Below are positions 8,301-17,240 of a stretch of DNA of 64,000 bases, piece after piece (position 1 is the first letter of the stretch; each line of letters opens with the position of its first letter). Position numbers and translations under genes: made by a program. Source of the DNA: Sphingomonas kyeonggiensis (GTDB lineage Bacteria > Pseudomonadota > Alphaproteobacteria > Sphingomonadales > Sphingomonadaceae). The stretch covers positions 1,054,001-1,118,000 of the forward strand of contig NZ_JACHLN010000001.1 of the NCBI RefSeq assembly GCF_014204495.1. Reading direction: 5' to 3'. The notes beneath the pieces are model-generated. The model saw only the letters and a program-made list of their open reading frames with translations, did no database searches and had not been told where the DNA came from.

Positions 8301-11252
8301 ATGTTTACGCGTAACATCGCTCGCACGCTGCGTGCAGGCACCGCCTTGTCGGCGCTGACCCTGGCCACCAGCCTCCTCGCCGTCCCCGCCTTCGCGCAGG
8401 ACACCGCTCCCACCCCCACCGCCGACCAGACCGCCCCGGCGGCCGACGAAGCCCCCGAAATCGTCGTCACCGGCTCGCTCTTCGCGACCAAGGTCACCAC
8501 CTCGCCGGTCACCACCGTCACCGCCGACACGCTCGATGCCAAGGGCATCACCACCGTGCAGGACGGCCTGCAGCGCCTCGCCGCCAATAACGGCCCGACG
8601 CTCACCAACAGCTTCTCGGCAAACGGCGCGTTCGCCGGCGGCGCCTCGGCGATCTCGCTGCGCGGCCTGTCGACCAACTCGACGCTGGTGCTGTTCGACG
8701 GCATGCGCGCGGCCTATTATCCGCTCGCCGACGACGCGACCCGCAACTTCGTCGATCTGAACACGATTCCGGACGACATCATCGACCGCGTCGAAGTGCT
8801 CAAGGACGGCGCTTCGTCGAGCTACGGCGCCGATGCGATCGCGGGCGTGGTCAACATCATCACCAAGCGCAGCTTCCAGGGCGTCTCGGCCCGCGCCGAA
8901 GCCGGCGTCTCGCAGGACGGCATCGCCGCCAGCCAGCGCTTCTCGGTCACCGCCGGCACCGGCGATCTCGATCGTGACGGCTTCAACGCGTACATCAGCG
9001 GCTTCTACTTCCACTCGGACGCAGTCTACACCAAGGACCTGCGCGCGCCGTTCAACTCGGACGACCAGACCAGCATCGGCGGACCGAACAACCTGGTGAA
9101 CGGCGACAATTTCGCACCGACCTATGCCGGTTCGAACATCTATGCCGCGCCGGGCTCGGGTGGCCGCTACCAGCTGCTCCAGTCGGGCTGCGCCAATGGC
9201 AACCTGACCCAGACGACCGCTGCCCAGCAGGCGGCCAGCGGCCTGCTGCCGACCTCGATCTGCCAGCAGGACCTGACCAACCAGTATGGCGTGGTCGCGC
9301 CGCAGGTCGATCGCTTCGGGGTCTCGGCGCATGTCGCCAAGACCTTCGGCGATTCGACGGAAGCCTATCTCGAAGTGAACTTCCAGCAGTCGCGCAGCCA
9401 GTATAGCGGCGCTGCTTCGTCGATCTATGCCAACGCGCCGGCCGGCATCTACTATGCGCCGTTCTCGACGCGTGGCACCGGCGCCGCCTTCGCACCTGGC
9501 TCGGGCGCGCTGACCCTCCCGGTCTATGTCTGCGCCGCGCGCGTGAACTGCACCGCGGCCAACGGCACGCTCAACCCGAACAATCCGTTCGCGGCTTCGG
9601 GCCAGACGGCGACGATCATCGGCGCGATGCCGAACCTCACCCGCAATGACGAGACGCGCAGCCGCGTGTTCCGCGCCGCTGCGGGCGTGAAGGGCACGTT
9701 CGGCGACGACTGGAACTACAAGATCGACGCGACGGCGATGCACACCGACCTGCGTCGCACGATGAACGGCTATGTCTATATCCAGCACCTGCTGGATGTG
9801 ATCGCCGACGGTTCGTACAACTTCGTGAACCCGGCGGCGAACAGCCAGGCGACGCTCAACTATCTGGCGCCGGAACTGAACGTCGATGCGTCCTCGGATC
9901 TCTACCAGGTCCAGGCGAGCGTCAACAAGTCGCTGTTCGAGCTGCCGGGTGGCCCGGCCCAGCTCGGCTTCGGCGGTTCGTTCTTCTACGAGGCGGTCGA
10001 TTCGCCCTCGGCGAACAGCGACATCAACGGTCCGACCCAGCGCTACTTCACGATCAACGCGTTCGGCACCAAGGGTAACCGCACGGTCACCTCGGGCTTC
10101 GGCGAACTGAGCCTGCCGGTCCTCAAGCAGGTCGAGCTCAACCTGTCGGGTCGCTATGACCACTACTCGACCGGTCAGGGCTATTTCTCGCCCAAGGTCG
10201 GCGCGAAGATCACTCCGATCGACATGCTGACGGTGCGCGGTACCTGGTCGCGTGGTTTCCGTATCCCGTCCTTCGGCGAGTCGAACGCACTCCCGACGAC
10301 CGGCTACGTGACCAACTCGGCCGGCCTGTTCAACGATGCGTACCTGGCCCAGTATGGCTGCTCGGTCGCGACGTTCAGCACCGCCTGCCCGCAGTATCTG
10401 CGTACCGCGAGCTACGGCCAGACCACGCTCGCTTCGCCGGATCTGAAGCCGGAGAAGTCGCGCAGCATCACGCTGGGCGCGGTGTTCACGCCGATGCGCA
10501 ACGTTTCGCTCTCGGTTGATTACTTCAACATCAAGAAGACCGATGCGATCACCTCGCTGTCGTCGGCCGCGGCCCTCCAGGCCTATTATTCCGGCCAGGC
10601 GATCCCGGCTGGCTACACGGTCATCCCGGATGCGGTGGATCCGGCCAACCCGTCGGCGCTGCCGCGCGTTGCCTATGTCCAGTCGCACTATGTCAACGCC
10701 AACACCCAGAAGGCGGAAGGCATCGACTTCGGAGCGAACGCACGCTTCAACGTCGGCGCGGTGACCTGGACGAGCAACCTCGACGCCACGCTCATGCTCG
10801 AGCTCAGCACCACGCTGGCAGACGGCACGCGCGAGACCTATGTCGACACGCTCGGCAACTACAACCTCACCGCGGGTTCGGGCACCTTCCGCTGGAAGGG
10901 CAGCTGGATGAACAGCTTCGCGATCGGCAACTACACGGTTACCGGTACGGCCAACTACACCTCGGGCTATGACCTCTCGGCCATGGACCAGGGCAATGCG
11001 TACAAGGATTGCGGCCTGGCGCCGTCGCCCGCGTACACCGGTTGCCGCGTGAAGAGCTACTTCACCTTCGACCTCAACATGACCGCCAAGGTCGCGGACA
11101 AGTTCACGATCTACGCGAACGTGCTGAACCTGTTCGACCGCCTGCCGGACTATGATCCGGTCACCTATGGCGCGTATCTCTACAACCCGGTCCAGGCCGG
11201 CGACGGCATCTATGGCCGCCGCTTCTCGGTCGGCGCGAAGGTCAATTTCTGA
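8301..11252 (+). CDS. TonB-dependent receptor (outer membrane)
   Basis: A 983-residue outer-membrane receptor that imports a ligand using TonB energy. Signal peptide at residues 1-32 (ending VPAFAQ), a low-complexity Thr/Ala/Pro spacer, then TonB box-like EIVVTGS (about 53-59). The plug domain follows, with SLRGLSTNSTLVLFDGMR, VEVLKDGASSSYGADAIAGV and VNIITKR. The beta barrel of about 750 residues ends in FSVGAKVNF with C-terminal Phe, as outer-membrane insertion requires. Cysteine pairs in the loops suggest disulfides. The start at 8301 opens the signal peptide; AAGGG lies six bases upstream. No substrate-specific neighbour is present, so the ligand (siderophore, sugar or peptide) is unknown. 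A terminator follows. Confidence 0.95.
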   Translation: MFTRNIARTLRAGTALSALTLATSLLAVPAFAQDTAPTPTADQTAPAADEAPEIVVTGSLFATKVTTSPVTTVTADTLDAKGITTVQDGLQRLAANNGPTLTNSFSANGAFAGGASAISLRGLSTNSTLVLFDGMRAAYYPLADDATRNFVDLNTIPDDIIDRVEVLKDGASSSYGADAIAGVVNIITKRSFQGVSARAEAGVSQDGIAASQRFSVTAGTGDLDRDGFNAYISGFYFHSDAVYTKDLRAPFNSDDQTSIGGPNNLVNGDNFAPTYAGSNIYAAPGSGGRYQLLQSGCANGNLTQTTAAQQAASGLLPTSICQQDLTNQYGVVAPQVDRFGVSAHVAKTFGDSTEAYLEVNFQQSRSQYSGAASSIYANAPAGIYYAPFSTRGTGAAFAPGSGALTLPVYVCAARVNCTAANGTLNPNNPFAASGQTATIIGAMPNLTRNDETRSRVFRAAAGVKGTFGDDWNYKIDATAMHTDLRRTMNGYVYIQHLLDVIADGSYNFVNPAANSQATLNYLAPELNVDASSDLYQVQASVNKSLFELPGGPAQLGFGGSFFYEAVDSPSANSDINGPTQRYFTINAFGTKGNRTVTSGFGELSLPVLKQVELNLSGRYDHYSTGQGYFSPKVGAKITPIDMLTVRGTWSRGFRIPSFGESNALPTTGYVTNSAGLFNDAYLAQYGCSVATFSTACPQYLRTASYGQTTLASPDLKPEKSRSITLGAVFTPMRNVSLSVDYFNIKKTDAITSLSSAAALQAYYSGQAIPAGYTVIPDAVDPANPSALPRVAYVQSHYVNANTQKAEGIDFGANARFNVGAVTWTSNLDATLMLELSTTLADGTRETYVDTLGNYNLTAGSGTFRWKGSWMNSFAIGNYTVTGTANYTSGYDLSAMDQGNAYKDCGLAPSPAYTGCRVKSYFTFDLNMTAKVADKFTIYANVLNLFDRLPDYDPVTYGAYLYNPVQAGDGIYGRRFSVGAKVNF

Positions 11253-11278
11253 TCCTTCGTCAGGACTGAAACGAAAGA

Positions 11279-11311
11279 GGGCGGTCCCGAAAGGGGCCGC
11301 CCTTCTTCTTT
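11279..11311 (+). terminator. Rho-independent terminator of the TonB receptor
   Basis: The 10-bp stem GGGCGGTCCC/GGGGCCGCCC (one G-T pair) closes a GAAA loop and is followed by TTCTTCTTT. It starts 27 bases after the receptor stop codon. Confidence 0.9.
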
Positions 11312-11360
11312 GGGGGCATTGGCCACTCCACGGTCCGCTCCCCGTCGCCTTCTTTACTCC

Positions 11361-11494
11361 GTCATCCCCGCGCAGGCGGGGATCCAGGGTAGTCCGGGAC
11401 AATCGAAGCATCGAGCACCGGCTCACCGGACAGGGTGGAGCGCGCCGCGCCCTCAGGGTGCTTGGCTCTGGATCCCCGCCTGCGCGGGGATGAC
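11361..11494. repeat. Inverted repeat with perfect 27-bp arms (family C)
   Basis: The arms 11361-11387 (starting GTCATCCCCGCGCAGGCG) and 11468-11494 are exact reverse complements, and each is itself a CCCCGC-GCAG-GCGGGG-type hairpin. The 80-bp centre is not self-complementary. It sits between the receptor terminator and the next repeat, in the convergent gap before the CoA-transferase gene. Confidence 0.9.
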
Positions 11495-11520
11495 GATGGA
11501 ATGGTTTTCCAGCTTTACTG

Positions 11521-11597
11521 TTCCCCGGCGAAAGCCGGGACCCAGGGTCACAAGCGGGACGGCAGAGAAACCCTGGGCCCCGGCCTTCGCCGGGGAA
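11521..11597. repeat. Palindromic repeat, family B arms with a different centre
   Basis: The left arm TTCCCCGGCGAAAGCCGGGA and the right arm ending GGCCTTCGCCGGGGAA pair over about 25 bases. These arms match the 96-bp family B element, but the centre is shorter and unrelated. With the terminator at 11279 and the repeat at 11361 it fills the 372-bp gap between two convergent genes; I see no coding sequence there. Confidence 0.85.
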
Positions 11598-11624
11598 CCG
11601 CTAAACCGCGAATATCGATGATTT

Positions 11625-12734
11625 CTAAGGCCGCTTCGGGCTCGCCCGGTCCGCCACCATCCGCTCGCCGTCGATCGTGATCGGCGAGGCGATGCCCGGC
11701 AGCCCGTCGCGGTTGATCTTCATGCCGCGCGCCACCACCTGGGGATCGGCGAACACCTCGCCGACATTGTTGATCGGCCCGGCCGGCACGCCTTCGGCTT
11801 CCAGTGCCTCGTACAGGTCGGCCTTGGCCCATTGCCGGATCGCCGCGTCGAGCAGCGGGATCAGCGTATCGCGATTCATCACCCGCGCCGGATTGGTCGC
11901 GAAGCGCGGGTCGCTGCCATAGTCGAGCCCCAGCACCCCGCAGAGCTTGCGGAACTGCGAGTCGTTGCCCACCGCGATGATCAGCGCGCCGTCGCGCGTG
12001 TCGAACGCCTGATAGGGCACCAGATTGGCGTGGCCGTTGCCCATCCGCCCCGGCACCTTGGCCGGGTTGGCCATCCAGTTGAGCGCCTGGTTGGCGAGCA
12101 CGCCCACCTGGGTGTCGAGCAGCGCCATGTCGATATGCGCACCGTGCCCGGTGGCGTCACGGCGTCGTAGCGCCGCGAGGATCGCCACCGCCGAATAGAC
12201 GCCGGTGAAGATGTCGGCATAGGCGATGCCGGCCTTTTGCGGCGCGCCGTCGGGCTCGCCGGTCAGGCTCATCGCGCCGCCCATCCCCTGGATGATGAAG
12301 TCGTATCCCGCGCGCGGCGCATAGGGGCCGGTCTGGCCGAAGCCGGTGATCGAGCAGACCACCAGCCGCGGGTTGAGCGCGCGCAGGCTCGCCGCATCGA
12401 GCCCGTATTTGACCAGCCCGCCGACCTTGTAGTTCTCGATGACGACGTCCGCCTCGGCCACCAGCGCGCGCACCGCCGCCTGCCCCTCGGGGGTGGCGAT
12501 GTCGATCGCCCGGCTCTCCTTGCCGCGATTGCAGGCATGGAAATAGGCGGCGTCGCGATTCCCGCCTTCGGCGTCGTGCAGGAAGGGTGGGCCCCAATGG
12601 CGGGTATCGTCGCCTTCGCCCGGTCGCTCGATCTTGACCACCTCGGCGCCGAGGTCGGCGAGCAGCTGGCCGCACCAGGGACCCGCGAGGATCCGCGCCA
12701 GCTCGACGACCCTGATCCCCTCCAGCGGCTTCAC
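11625..12734 (-). CDS. Class III CoA-transferase (CaiB/BaiF), probable glutarate CoA-transferase
   Basis: This 369-residue enzyme moves CoA between carboxylic acids through an aspartyl-CoA intermediate. The opening PLEGIRVVELARILAGPWCGQ, then EVVKIERPGEGDDTR, SITGFGQTGPY and AYADIFTGVYSAVAILAAL are family motifs; the Asp of the last (near residue 173) is the expected catalytic one. It is the third gene after gcdH and a GNAT gene, overlapping the GNAT stop by four bases. Class III transferases beside glutaryl-CoA dehydrogenase usually activate glutarate with succinyl-CoA, so that substrate is inferred from context. The length is on the short side (380-400 is common). Confidence 0.85.
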   Translation of the reverse strand: MKPLEGIRVVELARILAGPWCGQLLADLGAEVVKIERPGEGDDTRHWGPPFLHDAEGGNRDAAYFHACNRGKESRAIDIATPEGQAAVRALVAEADVVIENYKVGGLVKYGLDAASLRALNPRLVVCSITGFGQTGPYAPRAGYDFIIQGMGGAMSLTGEPDGAPQKAGIAYADIFTGVYSAVAILAALRRRDATGHGAHIDMALLDTQVGVLANQALNWMANPAKVPGRMGNGHANLVPYQAFDTRDGALIIAVGNDSQFRKLCGVLGLDYGSDPRFATNPARVMNRDTLIPLLDAAIRQWAKADLYEALEAEGVPAGPINNVGEVFADPQVVARGMKINRDGLPGIASPITIDGERMVADRASPKRP

Positions 12735-13249
12735 GGCCGGTGGATCTCGTAGATCAGGTGCGGCTTCATCTCGCCGGCCATCAGCCGGTCGACAATGCCC
12801 GGCCGGGCGGTACCGCCGATCTTCTCCATGGCCTTGCGCGAACGCACATTGTCCACGCCGACGGTGAACACCGCGGTGCGCACATAGCGGTGGATATGGC
12901 CCAGCATCAGCCGCTTGATCTCGCGGTTATAGGCCCCGCCCCAGAATGCGCGGGCGATATAGGTCCAGCCGATCTCGATCTCGTCGGCCTCGGGCTCCCA
13001 ATTGTCGAAGCGCGACGATCCGATCACCTGGCCGCTGGCCTTGTCGATGATCGTCAGCGCGCCGCCGCTGGCGATGCCGGCGTCGAAATAGGCGCGGAAC
13101 ACCGGCTCCTGCCAGCGGTCATGCGCCGGGTGGACTTCCCAGACGAGCGGATCGCTCGCCACCGCATAGAGCGCGTCCCAATCTTCCGGCGTGCTGGGAC
13201 GCAGAGTCACCAGCGCGCCTTCGAGGGTCGGCTGCCGGTCGGGTGTCAT
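12731..13249 (-). CDS. GNAT N-acetyltransferase, RimJ/RimL type
   Basis: A 172-residue acetyl-CoA-dependent acyltransferase of the Acetyltransf_3 group. It opens with LVTLRPSTPEDWDALYAVA, has the beta strands GSSRFDNWEPEADEIEIGWTY, and the acetyl-CoA region is followed by RSRKAMEKIGG, the usual NxxSxxxxxKxGF-like alpha 4. The pyrophosphate loop (Q/RxxGxG/A) is poorly conserved here (AFWGGAYN), as in many family members. It lies between gcdH (TGATG junction) and the CoA-transferase (ATGA overlap), so it is translationally coupled to glutaryl-CoA catabolism. Its substrate is unknown; protein acylation control is one possibility. Confidence 0.85.
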   Translation of the reverse strand: MTPDRQPTLEGALVTLRPSTPEDWDALYAVASDPLVWEVHPAHDRWQEPVFRAYFDAGIASGGALTIIDKASGQVIGSSRFDNWEPEADEIEIGWTYIARAFWGGAYNREIKRLMLGHIHRYVRTAVFTVGVDNVRSRKAMEKIGGTARPGIVDRLMAGEMKPHLIYEIHRP

Positions 13250-14433
13250 CAGAACGCCGCGATCCCGGTGATCGCGCGGCCCAGGATCAGGCCGTGGACG
13301 TCGTGCGTGCCTTCATAGGTGTTGACCGTCTCGAGGTTGATCGCGTGGCGCAGCACATGGAATTCGGCCGAGATGCCATTGCCGCCGTGCATGTCGCGGG
13401 CGATGCGGGCGATGTCGAGCGCCTTGCCGCAATTGTTGCGCTTGATGATGCTGATCGCTTCCGGGGCGAGCGTGCCCTCGTCGAACATGCGTCCGGCCCG
13501 CAGCGCCGCCTGCAGGCCGAGCGCGATCTCGGTCTCCATGTTGGCGAGCTTGAGCTGGACCAGCTGGTTGGCGGCGAGCGGCTTGCCGAACTGGGCGCGG
13601 TCGAGCGTATATTGCCGCGCGGCGTGGAAGCAGGCCTCGGCCGCGCCCATGCTGCCCCAGGCGATGCCGTAGCGCGCGCGGTTGAGGCAGCCGAACGGCC
13701 CTTTGAGCCCCTGCACCTCGGGCAGCAGCGCGTCCTCGCTCACTTCGACGCCGTCCATCACGATCTCGCCGGTGATCGACGCGCGGAGCGACAGCTTGCC
13801 CTCGATCTTCGGCGCGGAGAGGCCCTTCATGCCCTTTTCGAGCACGAAGCCCTTGATCCCGCCGCCATGCGCCTCGCTCTTCGCCCAGACGACGAACACA
13901 TCGGCGATCGGCGAGTTGGTGATCCACATCTTCGAGCCGGTGAGGCGATAGCCGCCGTCGATCTTCGCCGCCCGGGTGCGCATGCCGCCCGGGTCCGAGC
14001 CCGCATCCGGCTCGGTCAGCCCGAAGCAGCCGACCCATTCGCCGGTCGCCAGCTTGGGGAGGTACTTCCGCTTCTGCGCCTCGGTGCCATAGGCGTTGAT
14101 CGGGTGCATCACGAGCGAGCTCTGCACCGACATCGCCGAGCGATAGCCCGAATCGACCCGCTCGACTTCGCGCGCCACCAGCCCGTAGGAGACATAGCCC
14201 AGCCCGGCGCCGCCATAGGCCTCGGGGATCGTCGCGCCGAGCAGCCCCAGCGCGCCCATCTCGGACATGATCTCGCGGTTGAAATGCTCGTCGAGATAGG
14301 CCCGCGTCACCCGCGGCAGCAGCTCGCCCTGCGCATAGTCGCGCGCGACGTCGCGTACCATCCGCTCCTCATCGGTCAGCTGCGCATCGAGCCCGAAGGG
14401 ATCCGCCCAGTCGAACCGGCCCATCTCCGCCAT
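13249..14433 (-). CDS. gcdH: Glutaryl-CoA dehydrogenase
   Basis: FAD enzyme that oxidises and decarboxylates glutaryl-CoA to crotonyl-CoA in lysine and tryptophan breakdown; 394 residues is the usual length. Acyl-CoA dehydrogenase features: [14 protein letters not shown] (about 132-145), [18 protein letters not shown], and [19 protein letters not shown]. Near the C-terminus [20 protein letters not shown] carries the catalytic Glu (in YEGTHD) in the context specific to glutaryl-CoA dehydrogenases, and this separates it from short-chain acyl-CoA dehydrogenases. It is the first gene of a three-gene operon with tightly overlapping genes. The start at 14433 is followed by a second ATG at 14424; either is possible. 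Confidence 0.95.
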   Translation of the reverse strand: MAEMGRFDWADPFGLDAQLTDEERMVRDVARDYAQGELLPRVTRAYLDEHFNREIMSEMGALGLLGATIPEAYGGAGLGYVSYGLVAREVERVDSGYRSAMSVQSSLVMHPINAYGTEAQKRKYLPKLATGEWVGCFGLTEPDAGSDPGGMRTRAAKIDGGYRLTGSKMWITNSPIADVFVVWAKSEAHGGGIKGFVLEKGMKGLSAPKIEGKLSLRASITGEIVMDGVEVSEDALLPEVQGLKGPFGCLNRARYGIAWGSMGAAEACFHAARQYTLDRAQFGKPLAANQLVQLKLANMETEIALGLQAALRAGRMFDEGTLAPEAISIIKRNNCGKALDIARIARDMHGGNGISAEFHVLRHAINLETVNTYEGTHDVHGLILGRAITGIAAF

Positions 14434-14520
14434 TTCCTCGTCCTTCTCTAGTTCTCGGCCGTCCTAACGGCTCCGCATCCCGCTGCGTGTCGGGATGGCT
14501 TCATGGGGTATAGGATGCGG

Positions 14521-15339
14521 CTATCCCGCCGGGGGCGCAGGCGGCGGCGTATCCATCGCCGCCCGCTCGATATCGGTGAGCGCCACCCGCGCCGCGACAT
14601 AGCGCCGCGCCGCCGCGGTCCAGCTCTCGGCGCTCGACACGCCCGGCATGTGCGCCACTTCCGCCAGCGCCGCCTCGACATCGCCGCGATCGAGCGCGCG
14701 CCTGGCCCGGCGCAGCCGCTCCGCCGGCAGCGGGCTCGGCGTATCGGCCTGGCGCAGCACCACGAGGTTGCCGAGCATCCGCCGCACCTTGTTCCACAAA
14801 CTGTCGTTGGGATCGTTCGCCAGCCGCACCGCCAGCGTATCGAGCGCGAGCCGCAGGTCCTCCAGCGTCACCGGCTGGCCTGCCGCGCGCAGGATCGCCG
14901 CGACCGATTCGCCGTTCCGCTCGCCGAAGCGCTGCTTGAGCTGCCCCTCGAGCGGCCCCAGCGGCTGGCCGCGCTCGATCGCGCGCCGCGTCGCAAAGGC
15001 GACCAGGATCCGTTCCGCCCGCGTCGCATAGGCCGCGGCCCCCCGCGAGCTCGCCTCCGAATCGCGGATGCGCAGCTCGATCTGGTCGAGCTTGCCCGCC
15101 AGCATCGTCTCGCGCGCCGCCAGCGTCGCCAGGTCGGTGCCCGGCGGCAGCGCCGGCACGGACACGCTGGCAGGTGCGGGCAGCGGCGCGGGCGCCGGCG
15201 CGCGCGGGGAAAATCCGCCGGCCAGGCCGACCGCGCCGATGCTCACGCCGATGCCGGCGGTAAAGGCGATGGTGCCGATCAGGCTGGCGCTCCGCCACCA
15301 CGGCGCGCGCGGCTGGGGCGCGAGGGTCTCGTCGCTCAT
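14521..15339 (-). CDS. Mitofilin/Mic60-like inner membrane protein (COG4223)
   Basis: The 272-residue protein has an N-terminal cytoplasmic stub, one membrane helix (about 18-42, SLIGTIAFTAGIGVSIGAVGL), a Pro/Ala-rich spacer and an alpha-helical periplasmic part. The last 90 residues (WNKVRRMLGNLVVLRQ, RARRALDRGDVEAALAEVAHM, WTAAARRYVAARVALTDIE) are the mitofilin-type C-terminal domain. In Alphaproteobacteria the Mic60/mitofilin homolog sits in the heme operon after hemD, as here (31 bp gap). Mic60 bends membranes in mitochondria and in intracytoplasmic membranes of purple bacteria; a role in this bacterium is inferred. The sequence has drifted, so the family call rests on architecture and context. 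Confidence 0.7.
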   Translation of the reverse strand: MSDETLAPQPRAPWWRSASLIGTIAFTAGIGVSIGAVGLAGGFSPRAPAPAPLPAPASVSVPALPPGTDLATLAARETMLAGKLDQIELRIRDSEASSRGAAAYATRAERILVAFATRRAIERGQPLGPLEGQLKQRFGERNGESVAAILRAAGQPVTLEDLRLALDTLAVRLANDPNDSLWNKVRRMLGNLVVLRQADTPSPLPAERLRRARRALDRGDVEAALAEVAHMPGVSSAESWTAAARRYVAARVALTDIERAAMDTPPPAPPAG

Positions 15340-15370
15340 ATGCCCTTAATCGCCGCCCGGCCCCGCCCGG

Positions 15371-16039
15371 TCAATCGGCGAGGTGCAGCGCAAGCGCGAT
15401 CAGCGTGTCCGGGCGCATGTCGCCGGCGACTTCGACCCGCCGCCAGCCGGTGCCCGCCGCCGCCGCCGCCCGCGCGCTGATCGCGGCGATGCTGGTGATC
15501 GCGCGGTGGTCGGGCGCCACCAGCTCGGCGAGCCGCGCCCCGGCCCGCGCCGACTGGACCAGCGCCACGCATCCGCGCAGCCGCACCGCCTGTCCGGGCG
15601 CCACGTCGAGCGGCGCGCTGGCATAGACGGTGATCGCCCGCGTCACGACGCCGCCCGCCTGCAGGACCGCCTCGCGCCCGCCCAGCCACAGCGCCCGCGT
15701 CACTCCCGCCGCTTCGGCCGCGGCGACCAGCGCGTCCGCGCCGCCTTCGCCGACATGCACCACCCGGAAGCCCGCCCGCGCCGCGGCCTCGGCGGTCACG
15801 CGCCCCACCGCATATACCGGCAGCCCGAGCAGCCCGCCCAGCTGGCCGCCTCCGTGGCGCAGCGCATTGGCGCTGGTCAGCAGCAGCGCGTCGAACCCCG
15901 CCGGATCGGGCGCGTCCCACGCCACCGGCGCCGCCGCGAACAGCGGCAGCCGGATCGCCGTCCGCCCCGCCGCCTCGATCGCCGCCGCGGTCACGCGGTT
16001 GCCGGGCTCGGGCCGGAGCACGGCGATCGGCCGGCTCAT
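15371..16039 (-). CDS. hemD: Uroporphyrinogen-III synthase
   Basis: HemD closes hydroxymethylbilane with inversion of ring D to give uroporphyrinogen III, the branch point for heme and cobalamin. The family is poorly conserved; what can be seen is the opening IAVLRPEPGNRVTAAAIEAAGR, FDALLLTSANALRHGG, LPVYAVGRVTAEAAARAGF and the C-terminal DHRAITSIAAISARAAAAAG. 222 residues fits. The strongest evidence is position: its ATG overlaps the hemC stop by four bases and the Mic60-like gene follows. Very Ala-rich. Confidence 0.9.
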   Translation of the reverse strand: MSRPIAVLRPEPGNRVTAAAIEAAGRTAIRLPLFAAAPVAWDAPDPAGFDALLLTSANALRHGGGQLGGLLGLPVYAVGRVTAEAAARAGFRVVHVGEGGADALVAAAEAAGVTRALWLGGREAVLQAGGVVTRAITVYASAPLDVAPGQAVRLRGCVALVQSARAGARLAELVAPDHRAITSIAAISARAAAAAGTGWRRVEVAGDMRPDTLIALALHLAD

Positions 16040-16950
16040 CCCTCGAACAGGCGGCGCACCGCTTCGGGCGCGCGATCGAGCAGGTCGCGCGCCAGTGCCG
16101 CCGGCAGGTCATGGTCGAGCGGCGCGCCTTCGATCGCGCCGTGGACATGCGCGGCGCCATCCTCGCTCAGCAGCTCGGCCTCGAGCGTCAGGATGCCGCC
16201 CTCGATGGTCGCCAGCGCCGCCACCGGCGAATGGCAATCGGCCTTCAATGCCGCCAGCAAGGCGCGCTCGGCGGAGACGCAGCCATGCGTCACCGCATCG
16301 TCGATCGCGCGCACCAGCTCGCGGGCATGCGCATCATCGGTGCGGATCTCCACGCCCACCGCGCCCTGCGCCGGCGCCGGCAGCATCACATTGGTGGGGA
16401 TCTCGACACCGACGTCATGACGTCCCAGCCGCGCCAGCCCCGCCGCCGCCAGCAGCGTCGCATCGGCCTCGCCGGCGGCCAGCTTGGCCAGCCTTGTGTC
16501 GACATTGCCGCGGAACAGCACCGTCCTCAGGTCCGGCCGCAGCTTCTTCACCTGCGCGGCCCGGCGCGGCGAGCTGGTGCCGAGCACGCCGCCCTGCGGG
16601 ATCGCGTCGATCGATTCGGCCCCCACCAGCCGGTCGCGCACATCGGCGCGCGGCAGCATCGCGGCGATCGCGATCATGTCGGTGCGGAAGGTCTCGACAT
16701 CCTTCATCGAATGGACACAGGCATCGATCTCGCCGGCGAGCAGCGCCCGGTCGAGCTCCTTGGTCCACAGCGCCTTGCCGCCGATCTCGGCGAGCGCGCG
16801 GTCCTGCACCGTGTCGCCGGTGGTCTTGATCACGACGATCTCGAAGGCGCCCTCGGGCAGGCCGTGCGCCGCCATCAGCGCATCGCGCACCATGTTCGCC
16901 TGCGCCAGCGCCAGCGGCGAACCCCGCGTCCCGAGTTTGAAAACGGTCAT
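16036..16950 (-). CDS. hemC: Porphobilinogen deaminase (hydroxymethylbilane synthase)
   Basis: Polymerises four porphobilinogens into hydroxymethylbilane; 304 residues. Family motifs: FKLGTRGSPLALAQANMV at the start, VHSMKDVETFRTD (Lys/Asp of the active site), GTSSPRRAAQVKKLRPDL and RGNVDTRLAKL. Near residue 240 is LKADCHSPVAALA, whose Cys carries the dipyrromethane cofactor. It is first gene of the hemC-hemD-Mic60-like operon and is divergent from tsaD across a 290-bp gap filled mostly by palindromic repeats. Confidence 0.97.
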   Translation of the reverse strand: MTVFKLGTRGSPLALAQANMVRDALMAAHGLPEGAFEIVVIKTTGDTVQDRALAEIGGKALWTKELDRALLAGEIDACVHSMKDVETFRTDMIAIAAMLPRADVRDRLVGAESIDAIPQGGVLGTSSPRRAAQVKKLRPDLRTVLFRGNVDTRLAKLAAGEADATLLAAAGLARLGRHDVGVEIPTNVMLPAPAQGAVGVEIRTDDAHARELVRAIDDAVTHGCVSAERALLAALKADCHSPVAALATIEGGILTLEAELLSEDGAAHVHGAIEGAPLDHDLPAALARDLLDRAPEAVRRLFEG

Positions 16951-17004
16951 GCGGAATGCCTTAGTAGCTCGAACGCCGCTTGTCGAAGCGGGCCTTGCTG
17001 GATT

Positions 17005-17152
17005 CCCCTCCCTGCAAGGGAGGGGCTAGGGGTGGGTGGCGACCCCGGCGAAGGCCGGGGGAGCTCAGCTATCGGCCCGCGATAAAGAAAAGGCCGGGCA
17101 TCGAGCCCGCCCTTTTCTAACCCACCCCCAACCCCTCCCTTGCAGGGAGGGG
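17005..17152. repeat. Composite palindromic repeat, family A copy 2 with a nested family B hairpin
   Basis: The terminal 21-nt hairpins (17005-17025 and 17132-17152) match those at 1255-1393. About 50 bases near 17083-17135 are the reverse complement of the left half of copy 1 with two or three differences by eye, including the AAAAGGCCGGGC-ATCGA-GCCCGCCCTTTT hairpin. A family B hairpin (CCCCGGCGAAGGCCGGGG, about 17043-17060) lies inside. It occupies most of the hemC/tsaD divergent gap. Confidence 0.85.
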
Positions 17153-17240
17153 AGTGGAATTGGCCCAAAATCCCCCACAACTTCGACAATCGCCCCGCGA
17201 CACCCTAGATGCGCAACCAACGGAGTAAGAAACACACATC

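Noticed and set aside
8211-11426. A minus-strand open frame of 1071 codons lying opposite the TonB-dependent receptor
   Set aside because: Its composition (very high Arg, Gly, Ala, Val, with long runs lacking hydrophobic or domain patterns) is that of an antisense shadow of a high-GC gene, and the plus-strand receptor has clear signal peptide, plug and C-terminal Phe.
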